DNA of 30,958 bases, taken from the NCBI GenBank assembly GCA_964575895.1, contig CAZNTE010000028.1, positions 1 to 30,958 of the forward strand. Reading direction: 5' to 3'. The notes under the pieces were generated by a model, which had not been told where the DNA came from, ran no database searches, and saw nothing but the letters and a program-made list of their open reading frames with translations. Of the stretch, positions 1-8,448 are shown piece after piece. The stretch's first letter is position 1; each line of letters opens with the position of its first letter. Made by a program: the position numbers and the translations under genes. This DNA comes from Gudongella sp964575895 (GTDB lineage Bacteria > Bacillota > Clostridia > Tissierellales > Tissierellaceae).

Positions 1-21
1 ATTTAGTAATTCATCTCCTAC

Positions 22-405
22 CTACAGAGGAAGGAGTATTCTTACCAAGAGATTTCGATAAACTTTTACATCCTTTATTCCACAGGAAGGTGACCTTCCT
101 TTTAATATGAAACCATCCACTCTTTCAAGGCTTTCTAAAAAATCATTAGAGTACTTGTCCATTTTCTCTGTATGGATTAATCCAGAACCAGGTTGGTAAA
201 GCTCATACTTGCCCTTATCAAGTATGAGCCTAACAGATTCTCTGGGAACTCCTAATCCAATGTCTACTTCTGGACAAACCTTGATGTAGTTTACAAATTG
301 TTCTAATCCTTCCACAAACTTGTCATTTATGGTTTGGCCATTGTATCTACATTCACAAAAACCTAAGCAATTACTCACTACTACAATTGGCTTATCTCTG
401 TCCAT
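22..405 (-). CDS. DUF523 family protein, 3' end possibly frameshifted
   Basis: This resembles DUF523 (YbbK-like) proteins, a conserved family of unknown biochemical role with conserved cysteines. Visible family landmarks are SNCLGF near residue 12, CRYNGQ near 19, CPEVDIGLGVPRE at 44-56 and GRSPSCGIKDVKVY at about 103-116. It starts at ATG 405 behind AAGGTGG, 15 bases after the stop of the DUF1295 gene, so it is probably the last gene of that operon. The oddity is the C-terminus: after KDVKVY the reading ends in a hydrophobic tail (RNLLVRILLPL) that does not look like the family. The alternative minus-strand frame over about 20-58 reads SKSLGKNTPSSVGR, which is closer to the usual ending. The family call is fairly sure; whether the gene is intact is not. 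Confidence 0.75.
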   Translation of the reverse strand: MDRDKPIVVVSNCLGFCECRYNGQTINDKFVEGLEQFVNYIKVCPEVDIGLGVPRESVRLILDKGKYELYQPGSGLIHTEKMDKYSNDFLESLERVDGFILKGRSPSCGIKDVKVYRNLLVRILLPL

Positions 406-420
406 TTATTTCCCACCTTT

Positions 421-1191
421 TCACTTTTTTGGAGGCATTGGTATAAAAATACTTGTCTTCTCTTCGTATTCTTTCCATTCAGGGTGATTCTTATACTTCT
501 TCTCAAGCAAGGGCACTCCTGATACAAATAATAATAGATAAGTTATTAGTATCGGACTTATTATTCCATAAGGAGAACCAGGAACAGATATTGAAATCAA
601 GAATATCCCCCACCACATGGTGGCTTCACCAAAATAATTTGGATGTCTTGTATACTTCCAAAGTCCTGTCTTCATCAATTTGCCCTTATTACTTGGGTTA
701 CTTATAAATGCTTTTAGTTGAGCATCACCGACCACCTCAAAGAAATAGCCAATGATCCATATACCCAATCCTATAAAATCCAATGCTCCAAGAGCACCTG
801 AAGAGTTAAAGTTTGTTATTAGAATAGGTTGAGATATTATAAATAATAATATCATCTGACTCATGAATACTCTCACATATGCAGTTATTGCATGATTTCT
901 ATCTCCCCATCTTTCCCTCATCTGAACATACCTATAATCTTCAGGCTTATTCCAGTTTCTCTTGAAAAGATGGTATGACAACCTCAAGCCCCACAGAAGG
1001 ACTAATATGGTAATTATTAAACCCCTGGTGGAATTGTCATTTGATACTATATAGCTTGTAATCGCTGCTACCACAAATCCGAAGCCCCAGGCTACATCAA
1101 TTAAGCCGTTATTCTTTTTTGACTGGGCAATGAAAAATACAATGTTAAAATATATAAATAAAACTAATAGTGTTACTAAATAAAGATTCAT
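421..1191 (-). CDS. DUF1295 / steroid 5-alpha-reductase-like membrane protein
   Basis: This is a polytopic membrane protein of 256 residues with about six hydrophobic segments. The C-terminal half has the signature of the DUF1295 / isoprenylcysteine methyltransferase-like fold: GLWKYTRHPNYFGE at about residues 176-189, followed by WWGIFL and a final charged tail. Family members are integral-membrane enzymes thought to act on hydrophobic substrates (reductases or methyltransferases); the substrate here cannot be told from sequence. It starts at ATG 1191 behind GGGGAAGG and lies 11 bases after the DAK2-DegV gene, so the two are likely co-transcribed. Length and motifs are normal and no lesion is visible. 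Confidence 0.8.
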   Translation of the reverse strand: MNLYLVTLLVLFIYFNIVFFIAQSKKNNGLIDVAWGFGFVVAAITSYIVSNDNSTRGLIITILVLLWGLRLSYHLFKRNWNKPEDYRYVQMRERWGDRNHAITAYVRVFMSQMILLFIISQPILITNFNSSGALGALDFIGLGIWIIGYFFEVVGDAQLKAFISNPSNKGKLMKTGLWKYTRHPNYFGEATMWWGIFLISISVPGSPYGIISPILITYLLLFVSGVPLLEKKYKNHPEWKEYEEKTSIFIPMPPKK

Positions 1192-1202
1192 TTACCTTCC
1201 CC

Positions 1203-2990
1203 CTACTCCCTTAATAGTGCAATGGCAACAGTTCCTAAACCTGCACTCATTGCGACAATACTTGATATTTCCATGATATACTCTGGTTCCTTCCCAATGG
1301 TTTTAATAAAATGTTCCTTAAACCTATTTGCCCTATCCAAGGCATTGGCATGAACTATGGCATATCTTTCTATTTTGTCATTTTTTTGTATCTCATCAAC
1401 TAGTGAATAAATCTTTTTGGTGTTTGACTCCACACTGAATGATTTTCCAATTATGGAACCCTTGCCTTCACTGTCTATGGATACAACAGGCTTGAAATTC
1501 AAGGCATTTATGGCATAGCCTGCAACTCTTCCTATTCTACCTGAACGCACCATATATTTAAGATCAGTGACACTAACATAGATTTCACTCTTTAAGGTCA
1601 AATCATTTACTTTAGCAACAATCTCCTCAAAACCAAGACCCTCATGGATCATTTCAGCAGCTTTCATTACTATTAGTCCTTCAGCTCCTGAATTTCTCTT
1701 AGAGTCAATTAAAGCAACCTTACTACTATCAAGACTTAAGTTTTCAATAGCTCTTTTAAAGGTATTATATGTTCCACTCATTTTGTCTGCCACTGTTATC
1801 ACAATTATCTTTTCATAATGAGACTTAACAAACTTCAAGAAATTTTCTGCATCCTTTATTCCAGGTTGTGCTGATGAAGGATATTGTGCTATTTCATCCA
1901 TTAGTTGATAAAAATATGTTGCTGATACTGTTGTTTTATCAAGATAGTTACTATCTTCAATTAGTAGGTTTAAAGGCATCATGTGAATTTGATATTCATC
2001 CATTAGATTCTTTGGTAGGTCTGCAATGGAGTCAGTGATAAGAGCAATGTCATACTTTTTATTATGAATGGCATCAAATTGTCTTTGCATGTCATCAGCC
2101 TTCTGCTGTAATATCTTGCCTTTATGTCTTAAAATCTTAAACATTTGATCAGGCTCACCAGTATGCATGTGAATTCTAACTCTTTTATCATTTCCAGCAA
2201 TAATTAATGAATCTCCCAATGGAGTTAATAAAGCTCTTATCTCTTCAGTATCTAGTCCATCTCCTTGTATTAAGGCCTCAGTACAATATCTATTGCTTAA
2301 ATCCAAGTCTTCCATCAAATGGACATCTTCCACCTCAATGGATAGGTCCTCCTCAAATTTATCAAACTCTATTACTTCTCTTGTCCTTACAAAGTTCAAG
2401 AATCCTTCCACAAAGTGAACAAACCCCTTGGCTCCAGAATCAACAACATGAGCATCCCTTAATACTTTAAGCTTCTCTGGTGTTGTTCTTAGGGATTCAA
2501 GTGCTGCATCCAATGATCCTGACATTAATTCTGCGAAATCAGCTGCCTTATCCTTATATTGATTCAAATAATTCGCCCAATCCTTGATTACTGTAATCAT
2601 TGTTCCTTCAACGGGATTAGAAATAGACTTGTAGGCATAGTCAACCGCCTTGTTTGCACTTAAAGTAAAACCTTCAATGGTAATGTCTTCACTGTCATCC
2701 ATTTCCATATAAAGGCCATTAACATATTGAGCAAAAATAATCCCCGAATTACCTCTGGCACCGTTTAAAGCTGCCTCTGCAATAGATTCCATGGTTTTTT
2801 TAACTGAATTTTGTACTTTTGACTGCTGTACTATGGTGTACATGGTATAAGCTAGATTTGATCCAGTATCCCCATCTGGAACAGGAAAAACATTTATTCT
2901 GTTTAACTCTTTCTTTTGTTTTATTACTTCACTTGCTCCCGATAAAAAAGCATGATAGATATTTTCTCCAGTCATTTGTTTAATTGTCAT
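1203..2990 (-). CDS. DAK2-DegV fusion protein (fatty acid kinase-like)
   Basis: Two domains are joined in one chain. Residues 1 to about 200 form a DhaL/DAK2-type kinase domain, with the Mg-ATP binding loop PDGDTGSN at 38-45 and GARGNSG further on. From about residue 308 to the end is a DegV fatty-acid-binding domain that opens with ALITDSIADLP and contains SGRIGR. In related Gram-positives these domains are separate proteins: FakA phosphorylates fatty acids bound by FakB (DegV), feeding exogenous fatty acids into phospholipid synthesis. The fusion suggests the same cytosolic reaction in one polypeptide. I chose ATG 2990, three codons inside the longest reading, because GGGAG sits 8 bases upstream. 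The gene is co-directional with, and close to, both neighbours. Confidence 0.88.
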   Translation of the reverse strand: MTIKQMTGENIYHAFLSGASEVIKQKKELNRINVFPVPDGDTGSNLAYTMYTIVQQSKVQNSVKKTMESIAEAALNGARGNSGIIFAQYVNGLYMEMDDSEDITIEGFTLSANKAVDYAYKSISNPVEGTMITVIKDWANYLNQYKDKAADFAELMSGSLDAALESLRTTPEKLKVLRDAHVVDSGAKGFVHFVEGFLNFVRTREVIEFDKFEEDLSIEVEDVHLMEDLDLSNRYCTEALIQGDGLDTEEIRALLTPLGDSLIIAGNDKRVRIHMHTGEPDQMFKILRHKGKILQQKADDMQRQFDAIHNKKYDIALITDSIADLPKNLMDEYQIHMMPLNLLIEDSNYLDKTTVSATYFYQLMDEIAQYPSSAQPGIKDAENFLKFVKSHYEKIIVITVADKMSGTYNTFKRAIENLSLDSSKVALIDSKRNSGAEGLIVMKAAEMIHEGLGFEEIVAKVNDLTLKSEIYVSVTDLKYMVRSGRIGRVAGYAINALNFKPVVSIDSEGKGSIIGKSFSVESNTKKIYSLVDEIQKNDKIERYAIVHANALDRANRFKEHFIKTIGKEPEYIMEISSIVAMSAGLGTVAIALLRE

Positions 2991-3014
2991 TTTCTCCACT
3001 CCCTCTGATAGAAT

Positions 3015-3422
3015 TTATGCCCAGCCTATAAATTTCAATACTAAAAAACTAACTGTTGTAGTTAAACTACATAATACTGTACCCCATATAATATCTACAA
3101 CGGTTATAAAAACTGGCCAATCCTTTAGTGTTGCAAGATTAGTCATATCATATGTTGCATAAGTTATTAGGCCAAAAAATCCTCCTACTAAAAATGCATA
3201 CATAACACTATTTTTTTCAATTGCTGGATTAAGTGCAAAGAATATAAGCCCTGCTATAAAAACCATGTAAAACCCTATGGCTGCAACCCAGTTAACATTT
3301 GGGCTCATAATGAAGCCTAAGTGCTCTTTATACATATTCTTAGCAACAACTCCAAGCCAAACTAGATCTATGGCAAAAAAAACTACAAAAGCCACTGAAT
3401 AATACTTTATAAATTGAATCAT
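3015..3422 (-). CDS. DUF2177 family membrane protein
   Basis: This is a 135-residue integral membrane protein with four predicted hydrophobic helices. It matches the DUF2177 pattern: an N-terminal AIDLVWLGVVAKNMY segment, an internal GGFFGLITYATYDMTNL and a closing DIIWGT segment. The conserved acidic and polar residues inside membrane segments suggest a transport or small-molecule role, but no function is established. The start is ATG 3422 behind AGGAG at 8 bases. The gene lies 24 bases upstream of the DAK2-DegV start and 99 bases after the TspO-like gene, so it may head or sit inside the same operon. Length is normal for the family. Confidence 0.8.
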   Translation of the reverse strand: MIQFIKYYSVAFVVFFAIDLVWLGVVAKNMYKEHLGFIMSPNVNWVAAIGFYMVFIAGLIFFALNPAIEKNSVMYAFLVGGFFGLITYATYDMTNLATLKDWPVFITVVDIIWGTVLCSLTTTVSFLVLKFIGWA

Positions 3423-3521
3423 TTTCCCACTCCTATTGTTATGATTTCAATATATTTATTTTATCTCTGTATTCTGTTAAAGTTTAGTGATATTTACCCC
3501 CTAGCATTTCCCATAAACAAT

Positions 3522-4304
3522 CTACAAATATTTTTTACTGGTCTTAAAAATAATAATATATAGAAGAACTGCAATAGAAAATGCAGCTGTTACAACTATA
3601 AATGGATATTGAAAATCAAAACCACTTTCACTTATATGTTTTATAACTATACCAAGATATGCCCATATAAATACACTTCCATAGGCTTTATCCTTAAAGT
3701 TTATGGTTGTTATGCTTCCAATCATTAGACCTATTAGTATTATTAATACTGTCCATAGGTTTTCTGACAGTCCAAATCCACCCCAGTCAACCTTTACAAG
3801 GTATGCTGTTACATTTGCAATGGTAGCAACACTTATCCAACCAAAATAAACACTAAAGGGAAGCTTAATTAATAAATTATTTCCATTTCCACTTGGTAAT
3901 TTTTCAATTGTTATTCTAATTAGTGTTAAGGATATCAATAGTAGAATCATAAGTATTAAGGATAATCCAATAAGTCCATAATGCCAAAATACTATCCATA
4001 TAGAATTAACGATACTTGTGAACAAAAATAGGAGGTTTATTCTATTAATTAACCTCCATTTATCATCCTGATTCTTAATATATTTAAATTGATATACACT
4101 ATATGCACCTAGAAGCAGATAAATAAGACCCCAAATTGAAAAAGTAATCCCAGCTGGAGCAAATAGATTCCCATATAGATCAGAAACTTCCCCTGTTGTA
4201 ATGCCATTTATAGGAAGGATATTAGCCAAGGCGTTCATTCCTATCATGACTAAGTAAGCGATTATAGTTGCAATACTTAAGATAAATTCCCCTGATTTTT
4301 TCAT
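3522..4304 (-). CDS. TspO/MBR-related tryptophan-rich membrane protein
   Basis: This is a 260-residue polytopic membrane protein with roughly seven hydrophobic segments. The loop LFAPAGITFSIWGLIYLLLG near residues 47-66 and the later FSVYFGWISVATIANVT segment match the larger relatives of the TspO/MBR family, often labelled tryptophan-rich sensory protein. TspO proteins bind porphyrins and other hydrophobic ligands; these larger relatives have no clear function. It starts at ATG 4304 behind GAGGAG, 19 bases after the CBS gene stop, and is probably translated from the CBS transcript. The name rests on motif resemblance only and could be too specific. Confidence 0.65.
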   Translation of the reverse strand: MKKSGEFILSIATIIAYLVMIGMNALANILPINGITTGEVSDLYGNLFAPAGITFSIWGLIYLLLGAYSVYQFKYIKNQDDKWRLINRINLLFLFTSIVNSIWIVFWHYGLIGLSLILMILLLISLTLIRITIEKLPSGNGNNLLIKLPFSVYFGWISVATIANVTAYLVKVDWGGFGLSENLWTVLIILIGLMIGSITTINFKDKAYGSVFIWAYLGIVIKHISESGFDFQYPFIVVTAAFSIAVLLYIIIFKTSKKYL

Positions 4305-4323
4305 ATATCTCCTCTCTTTCCCA

Positions 4324-4779
4324 TTAACCTAGAGGAAACAAGAAACTCATGATATCTCTTCTAGATACTATCCCCAAAAGATTACCCTTCTTATCTACAA
4401 CAGGCAGTCTTTTAACCTTCTTTTCAACCAGTAAGGTAGCTCCATCTTCCACTGTGGAATCCGGATCTATTGTTACAACTTTCTTAGTCATAACTTCCCC
4501 CGCCATTTGACCCATGGATGATTTTAGCTCGTCCATGAACTTCTTTGGACTATCTAGATATATTAAACCCCCTAGTACTTCTAAAACTGCAGGTCCCTTG
4601 ATTCTTGATGCTCTTCTAATCAAGTCTCCTTCTGTAACTATTCCAACTAACTTACCCTCTGAGTCTAAGACGGGTAGTCCACTTAAATTATGCTTTAAGA
4701 GTAAATTTGCACAAGTTTCTACAGTATCTTCAGCTTTTACAGTTATTACATCCTTAGTCATTATATCCTTTATTAGCAT
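4324..4779 (-). CDS. Tandem CBS domain protein
   Basis: This 151-residue protein consists of two CBS domains (about residues 3-60 and 93-150). Each begins with the typical pattern: IMTKDVITVKAEDTVE, then VMTKKVVTIDPDSTVEDG. Paired CBS domains form a Bateman module that binds adenosyl nucleotides such as AMP or ATP and often senses energy state. No catalytic domain is attached, so the partner is unknown. I chose ATG 4779 rather than the ATG nine codons upstream because AAGGAGG lies 8 bases before 4779, and the domain begins immediately (MLIKDIMT). It stands between the terminator of the thioredoxin-like gene and the TspO-like gene, so it probably starts its own transcript. Confidence 0.9.
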   Translation of the reverse strand: MLIKDIMTKDVITVKAEDTVETCANLLLKHNLSGLPVLDSEGKLVGIVTEGDLIRRASRIKGPAVLEVLGGLIYLDSPKKFMDELKSSMGQMAGEVMTKKVVTIDPDSTVEDGATLLVEKKVKRLPVVDKKGNLLGIVSRRDIMSFLFPLG

Positions 4780-4855
4780 GGTCACAACCTCCTTGATGTT
4801 TTCCATATCTTCTAGATTTAATACCCTTTAATTTACATATGTTAACAATTGGTTA

Positions 4856-4880
4856 CAAAAAAACCACCAATAAAGGTGGC
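4856..4880 (-). terminator. Intrinsic terminator after thioredoxin-like gene
   Basis: Read on the minus strand, CCACC and GGTGG form a short stem around a six-base loop, followed directly by seven or more T residues. It lies just past the stop of the thioredoxin-like gene and before the CBS gene, so it ends the minus-strand transcript from upstream. Confidence 0.75.
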
Positions 4881-5204
4881 TTAATCAAATAATATGCTTA
4901 AGAGTCTTTCAAAGTTTCCAAAATTAATAAACCTGCTCTCCCTAAATACTTCTTGCCCCTCATTAAAGACTAGAATAGTTGGGATAGAAAATATCAAATG
5001 CTGTCCTGCAATTCTTAATTGTTCATTCACATCTATTCTCCCCACAGTTATGGGATAAGTCCCTATGGAATCCATCATCTTGGGAAATACAGAATGGCAG
5101 ACATTACAATCTTTGGAACTAAAGTAAAGTATGTGAGATTCATTTTCTTTGAAATTATCTAACTCTTCTTGAGAATTTATATATACTACTTTTGCATTAT
5201 TCAT
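4881..5204 (-). CDS. Thioredoxin-like protein with CNVC redox motif
   Basis: This is a 107-residue thioredoxin-fold protein. The redox pair is C33-N-V-C36 in KDCNVCHSVF, after the usual beta strand HILYFSS. The conserved cis-proline is in FSIPTILVF, and GQEVFRE follows. It is probably a cytosolic thiol-disulfide reductant; the CNVC active site is not the classical CGPC, so it is better called thioredoxin family than TrxA. The start is ATG 5204 behind AAGGATGG, 14 bases after the nicotinamidase-like gene, which suggests co-transcription. A terminator follows immediately. Confidence 0.85.
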   Translation of the reverse strand: MNNAKVVYINSQEELDNFKENESHILYFSSKDCNVCHSVFPKMMDSIGTYPITVGRIDVNEQLRIAGQHLIFSIPTILVFNEGQEVFRESRFINFGNFERLLSILFD

Positions 5205-5218
5205 TTAATCCATCCTTT

Positions 5219-5773
5219 TTATATTATTGCTGCACCTAATTCCTCCAGTTGTTTTAAGTTTTTCTTATGTTCATTAATATCCACATAACCTAAACCACTA
5301 GATAGGATATATACCATCTTTTCTGCCTTTATAAACTCCAGTACTGTTTCCCTAACACAAAATTCACTGGCTATTCCACATATAACTACACTATCTTCAA
5401 TACTATCCTTTAGGGAGCTACCTAATTTGTTTTTTGCATCAAAGGCTGAATACTCCTCTATTTCATCATCTAATCCCTTATAGTACATATTATTCTCATT
5501 TGGTACATTCTCTTTCCTACTTATGTCACTATAAAAATCCTTGTACAACTTGGCACCAAAGGTATCCTTTATGCAGTGAGGTGGCCATATACCTCCATTA
5601 TGAATGAAACTCTTGTTTACTTCAGAATGCCAATCCATGGAGTAGTAAACCAAAGGATCGTTCTGGTTAATGTATTTAACTATTTCCTTAATTGCACTTA
5701 TGGAATTGTAGCAGGCTAAACTCCCGGATATAAAATCATTTTGACAATCTATAACAATTAATTTCTCCCTCAA
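5219..5773 (-). CDS. Nicotinamidase-like cysteine hydrolase (isochorismatase fold)
   Basis: This 184-residue isochorismatase-superfamily hydrolase most resembles nicotinamidase (nicotinamide to nicotinate, NAD salvage). The catalytic triad can be placed as D9 in VIDCQNDF, K99 in YYKGLDDEIEEYSAF and C139 in CGIASEFCVRETV. Metal-site residues include DWH at 47-49 and WPPHC with H66. One expected histidine in the DWHxxxHxSF pattern reads N here (DWHSEVNKSF). I chose TTG 5773 because GGAGAGG lies 6 bases upstream and the fold starts at once; the longer reading from 5809 would begin inside the terminator hairpin of the upstream gene. It sits in an operon with the thioredoxin-like gene. Confidence 0.8.
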   Translation of the reverse strand: MREKLIVIDCQNDFISGSLACYNSISAIKEIVKYINQNDPLVYYSMDWHSEVNKSFIHNGGIWPPHCIKDTFGAKLYKDFYSDISRKENVPNENNMYYKGLDDEIEEYSAFDAKNKLGSSLKDSIEDSVVICGIASEFCVRETVLEFIKAEKMVYILSSGLGYVDINEHKKNLKQLEELGAAII

Positions 5774-5791
5774 TATAATCCTCTCCCATAT

Positions 5792-5820
5792 AATAGAAAA
5801 AGCAGCCACAAAGTAGCTGC
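5792..5820 (-). terminator. Intrinsic terminator after ferritin-like gene
   Basis: On the minus strand GCAGCTAC and GTGGCTGC form an eight-pair stem (one G-T wobble) around TTT, followed by TTTTTCTATT. It directly follows the ferritin-like gene. Some transcripts must read through, or start just inside, to express the nicotinamidase-like gene. Confidence 0.75.
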
Positions 5821-5826
5821 CAAATT

Positions 5827-6312
5827 TTAGTATGTGTCTCTTAATCCAAACTCTGCATCTTCAACCCAATCTTCAGCTTTTCTTAAATGCTGTACAACAT
5901 TGTCAAAGATCTTATAATGGTACTCTTCTTGCTTAATCAAGTATGCAAATAATGCTTTTCCTTTTTCATCTGTAGCTTCATCATGCATTTTCTTGTATAA
6001 ATCTATACTTTCTTGCTCTTTTTTTAAGGCTAGTCTGTAAGCATCCAACTGATCTGGCATCTCTTTTAAATCTACTTTGAAGTCTCCCTCGTTAGAAAAT
6101 ACATTTTCAAATTCAGTAAATGCATTTTCTTCACTTAATTCATAATTTGTAGCATTTGCATAATTTCTAACTATGTCTGCATGCTTTCTTTCATCTTTGG
6201 CCAATAAGGTAAATACTTTGTAAAGAGCTGTATCCTTGTTTTGCTCAGCTTGTTCTAAATAATACTTCTCCCCATCTAGTTCCATATTTACTGCAAATTC
6301 CAAGTAATCCAT
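5827..6312 (-). CDS. Ferritin-like / rubrerythrin-type diiron protein
   Basis: This 161-residue four-helix-bundle protein of the ferritin-like superfamily carries putative diiron ligands E11/E15 in NMELDGEKYY, DERKHADIV at about 53-61, a second EQESIDLY helix and EEYHYKIF near the end. Rubrerythrins normally carry a C-terminal rubredoxin domain with two CxxC motifs; this one ends without it, so it is the short, rubredoxin-less type. A role in peroxide or oxygen defence or in iron handling is likely in an anaerobe. It starts at ATG 6312 behind AAGGAGG and is followed by its own terminator. The family is clear; the exact activity is not. Confidence 0.85.
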   Translation of the reverse strand: MDYLEFAVNMELDGEKYYLEQAEQNKDTALYKVFTLLAKDERKHADIVRNYANATNYELSEENAFTEFENVFSNEGDFKVDLKEMPDQLDAYRLALKKEQESIDLYKKMHDEATDEKGKALFAYLIKQEEYHYKIFDNVVQHLRKAEDWVEDAEFGLRDTY

Positions 6313-6384
6313 ATTTCAGCCTCCTTATTTATTGTTATTAGTACTGCTATTTATTTATACCCTATTAAGAATAGGATAATCGAC

Positions 6385-7452
6385 TTATTTGTATCTGCCC
6401 AGTTGGACTTGTCTAGGACAATTATCTCCATTGGTAAACCATTTACAAGGCTTACATTCAATACAAGTTAGAATATCTTCCTCTTCTCTTAAGTGCCTAG
6501 TAAAATCATAATCTGCTAATTGCCCTCTCCCTATGGCTACAAAGTCTAGAAGATCATTATCCAATAAATAATCTATTTGATGCTTCTCTTTTATCATATT
6601 TACCCCTATTACTGGAATATTGACATTTTCTTTTATTTTCGTTCCACCATAAACTATCCAGTTGCAGGGAAAATCTGATGGTATTTCTACCTCCAGTGAA
6701 GTGCCATCAAATCCAGTGGAAACATGCAAGAAATCGAAGCCTTCCATTTCAAATACCTTAGCTCTTTGGATACTTTCTTCCAGAGTATTTTCATTAGAAC
6801 CCATTCTTATTCCAATGATGAAATCATCCCCGGTCTTTTCTCTAATACCTCTATATATTTCCAAAGCCAATCTATTTCTATTCTCAAAACTACCACCATA
6901 CATGTCAGTTCTTTTATTGACCTTCTTAGAAAAGAACTGAGTTAATAAATATCCATGAGCACCATGAAGTTCAACTCCATCAAAGCCAGCTTTATCTGCT
7001 CTTATGGCTCCTTTAATGAAGTCTTCCTTGACTTTTTCAATCTCCTCTAAGGTCATAGCTCTTCCTTTGCTTTTTCCATCATCATAGTCTGAAGATGTTA
7101 TTGGGGTTGTTGTTATTTCCCCTCTTTTTCTCAATCCTGCATGATGAATTTGAATTATAACCCTTGAACCAGCCTTATGAATTTCATCAGCCAGTTTAGA
7201 AAGACCATCTATGTACTTATCATCCCAAATTCCCAGCTGATCTGGAGATAACTTGCCATGTTCATCAACACACGTAGCCTCAATTATAACTAAACCAATA
7301 CCATTTTGTGCAATAGTCTTATAATGAAAAATCTTTTTATCAGTTACAAATCCATCTTCCTTGGAAAAACTAAAAGTTACCATTGGGGGTAATACAAGTC
7401 TATTATTAATCTCTAAATTTCTGATCTTGCCCTTTTCAAATATTCTACTCAT
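6385..7452 (-). CDS. NADH:flavin oxidoreductase (Old Yellow Enzyme family), short form
   Basis: This 355-residue TIM-barrel FMN enzyme of the Old Yellow Enzyme family starts with IFEKGKIRNLEINNRLVLPP and carries the active-site stretch GFDGVELHGAHGYLLTQF and the phosphate-binding ending IGRGQLADYDF. Such enzymes reduce activated double bonds (enones, dienoyl-CoA). After the barrel comes a short cysteine cluster (CIECKPC and a fourth Cys nine residues on), which recalls the 4Fe-4S linker of 2,4-dienoyl-CoA-reductase-like members. The protein then stops instead of continuing into the FAD/NAD domain. The start is ATG 7452 behind GGAAAGG. The promoter is divergent from yitT. The substrate is unknown. 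Confidence 0.87.
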   Translation of the reverse strand: MSRIFEKGKIRNLEINNRLVLPPMVTFSFSKEDGFVTDKKIFHYKTIAQNGIGLVIIEATCVDEHGKLSPDQLGIWDDKYIDGLSKLADEIHKAGSRVIIQIHHAGLRKRGEITTTPITSSDYDDGKSKGRAMTLEEIEKVKEDFIKGAIRADKAGFDGVELHGAHGYLLTQFFSKKVNKRTDMYGGSFENRNRLALEIYRGIREKTGDDFIIGIRMGSNENTLEESIQRAKVFEMEGFDFLHVSTGFDGTSLEVEIPSDFPCNWIVYGGTKIKENVNIPVIGVNMIKEKHQIDYLLDNDLLDFVAIGRGQLADYDFTRHLREEEDILTCIECKPCKWFTNGDNCPRQVQLGRYK

Positions 7453-7496
7453 GTAATCAACCTTTCCATATTTAATATCAATATCTTCATATATCT

Positions 7497-7525
7497 ATTT
7501 TAAGCTTAAATATTATCAATGTAAA
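7497..7525 (-). promoter_or_regulatory. Sigma-A-type promoter of the flavin oxidoreductase gene
   Basis: On the minus strand TTTACA (7520-7525) and TAAAAT (7497-7502) are separated by exactly 17 bases and point at the gene starting at 7452. It stands back to back with the yitT promoter, only nine bases between their -35 elements. Confidence 0.55.
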
Positions 7526-7534
7526 GTATTGTAC

Positions 7535-7563
7535 TTGCTGTAAATAAAATATAGTATTATAAT
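7535..7563 (+). promoter_or_regulatory. Sigma-A-type promoter of yitT-truA
   Basis: TTGCTG (7535-7540) and a perfect TATAAT (7558-7563) are separated by 17 bases, about 30 bases before the yitT start. GGAGGT follows as ribosome binding site before ATG 7593. Confidence 0.7.
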
Positions 7564-7592
7564 AGGTGAGTTAAAGATGTGGAGGTATTAAA

Positions 7593-8447
7593 ATGAGATT
7601 AGATTTTAAGAAGTTTATAATAATTAATTTTGGGTTGCTAATTATGACCATCGGGCTTTACTTTTTCTTAATGCCCTCTAATTTGGCTGTTGGAGGAGCT
7701 ACAGGTTTAGCCATGATCTTAAGCTACCTTATACCCTCAATACCTATGGGTGTTATTCTTGGAGTATTAAATGTAATTCTCTTTATCACGGCTTTTATTG
7801 TCTTAGGTAAGGAATTTGGGGGCTACACAGTATACGCCAGTCTGGCACTGTCCGCTATGATAGGATTATTTGAAATAATCTATCCCATGACAGCTCCCTT
7901 CACTGATGATTTATTTATTAATCTAATATTTGGCATTCTAATAACTGGAGTTGGTATGGGATTTGTATTTAATCAAAACGCTTCAACTGGTGGAACGGAT
8001 ATTGTGGCTAAAATAATTAACAAATATACCAATGTAGCCATTGGAAAATCCCTTTTAATTTCTGATTTTCTAATAACCTTATTTGCTGGATTCGTGTTTG
8101 GTGCAAGACTTGGTATGTATGCTCTTCTAGGTATAGTAATTAACTCATTTGTAATCGATAAGATGATTTCAGGATTTAATGTTAAGATCAACATGATGAT
8201 TATATCTAAGGAGTTGGATACAATTAATGACTTTATTCTAAATAGCGCTGGTAGGGGAACCACCATCTACCATGCAACCGGTGGTTACTCAAAGGATGAT
8301 AAGAGAATTATTAATACCATAGTTTCTAGAAGTGAATATATTAAGATTAGAGATTTCATTAGAAGTGTGGACCCAAAGGCCTTCGTGTCCATATCCCATG
8401 TAACTGAGGTTGAAGGTGAAGGATTTACCTTCGATATAGGTGAATAG
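7593..8447 (+). CDS. YitT family membrane protein (DUF161 + DUF2179)
   Basis: This 284-residue protein has about five or six N-terminal membrane helices and a cytosolic C-terminal domain of the DUF2179 type (about residues 205-284). The family pattern is clear: FLMPSNLAVGGATGLAMIL near residues 25-43, FNQNASTGGTDIVAKII in the middle, and GRGTTIYHATGGYSKDDKR in the C-terminal domain. YitT proteins are widespread in Firmicutes with no proven transport substrate. It starts at ATG 7593 behind GGAGGT, under a strong promoter, and its stop lies one base before the truA start, so the two genes are translationally linked. Confidence 0.9.
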   Translation: MRLDFKKFIIINFGLLIMTIGLYFFLMPSNLAVGGATGLAMILSYLIPSIPMGVILGVLNVILFITAFIVLGKEFGGYTVYASLALSAMIGLFEIIYPMTAPFTDDLFINLIFGILITGVGMGFVFNQNASTGGTDIVAKIINKYTNVAIGKSLLISDFLITLFAGFVFGARLGMYALLGIVINSFVIDKMISGFNVKINMMIISKELDTINDFILNSAGRGTTIYHATGGYSKDDKRIINTIVSRSEYIKIRDFIRSVDPKAFVSISHVTEVEGEGFTFDIGE

Positions 8448-8448
8448 G

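Noticed and set aside
4514..4831. 105-codon plus-strand frame opposite the CBS gene
   Set aside because: It is antisense to a clear CBS protein, with no binding site and low-complexity serine-rich content.
6361..6375. CCTATT/AATAGG hairpin after the flavin oxidoreductase gene as a terminator
   Set aside because: The stem is only six A/T-rich pairs and no T-tract follows on the minus strand.
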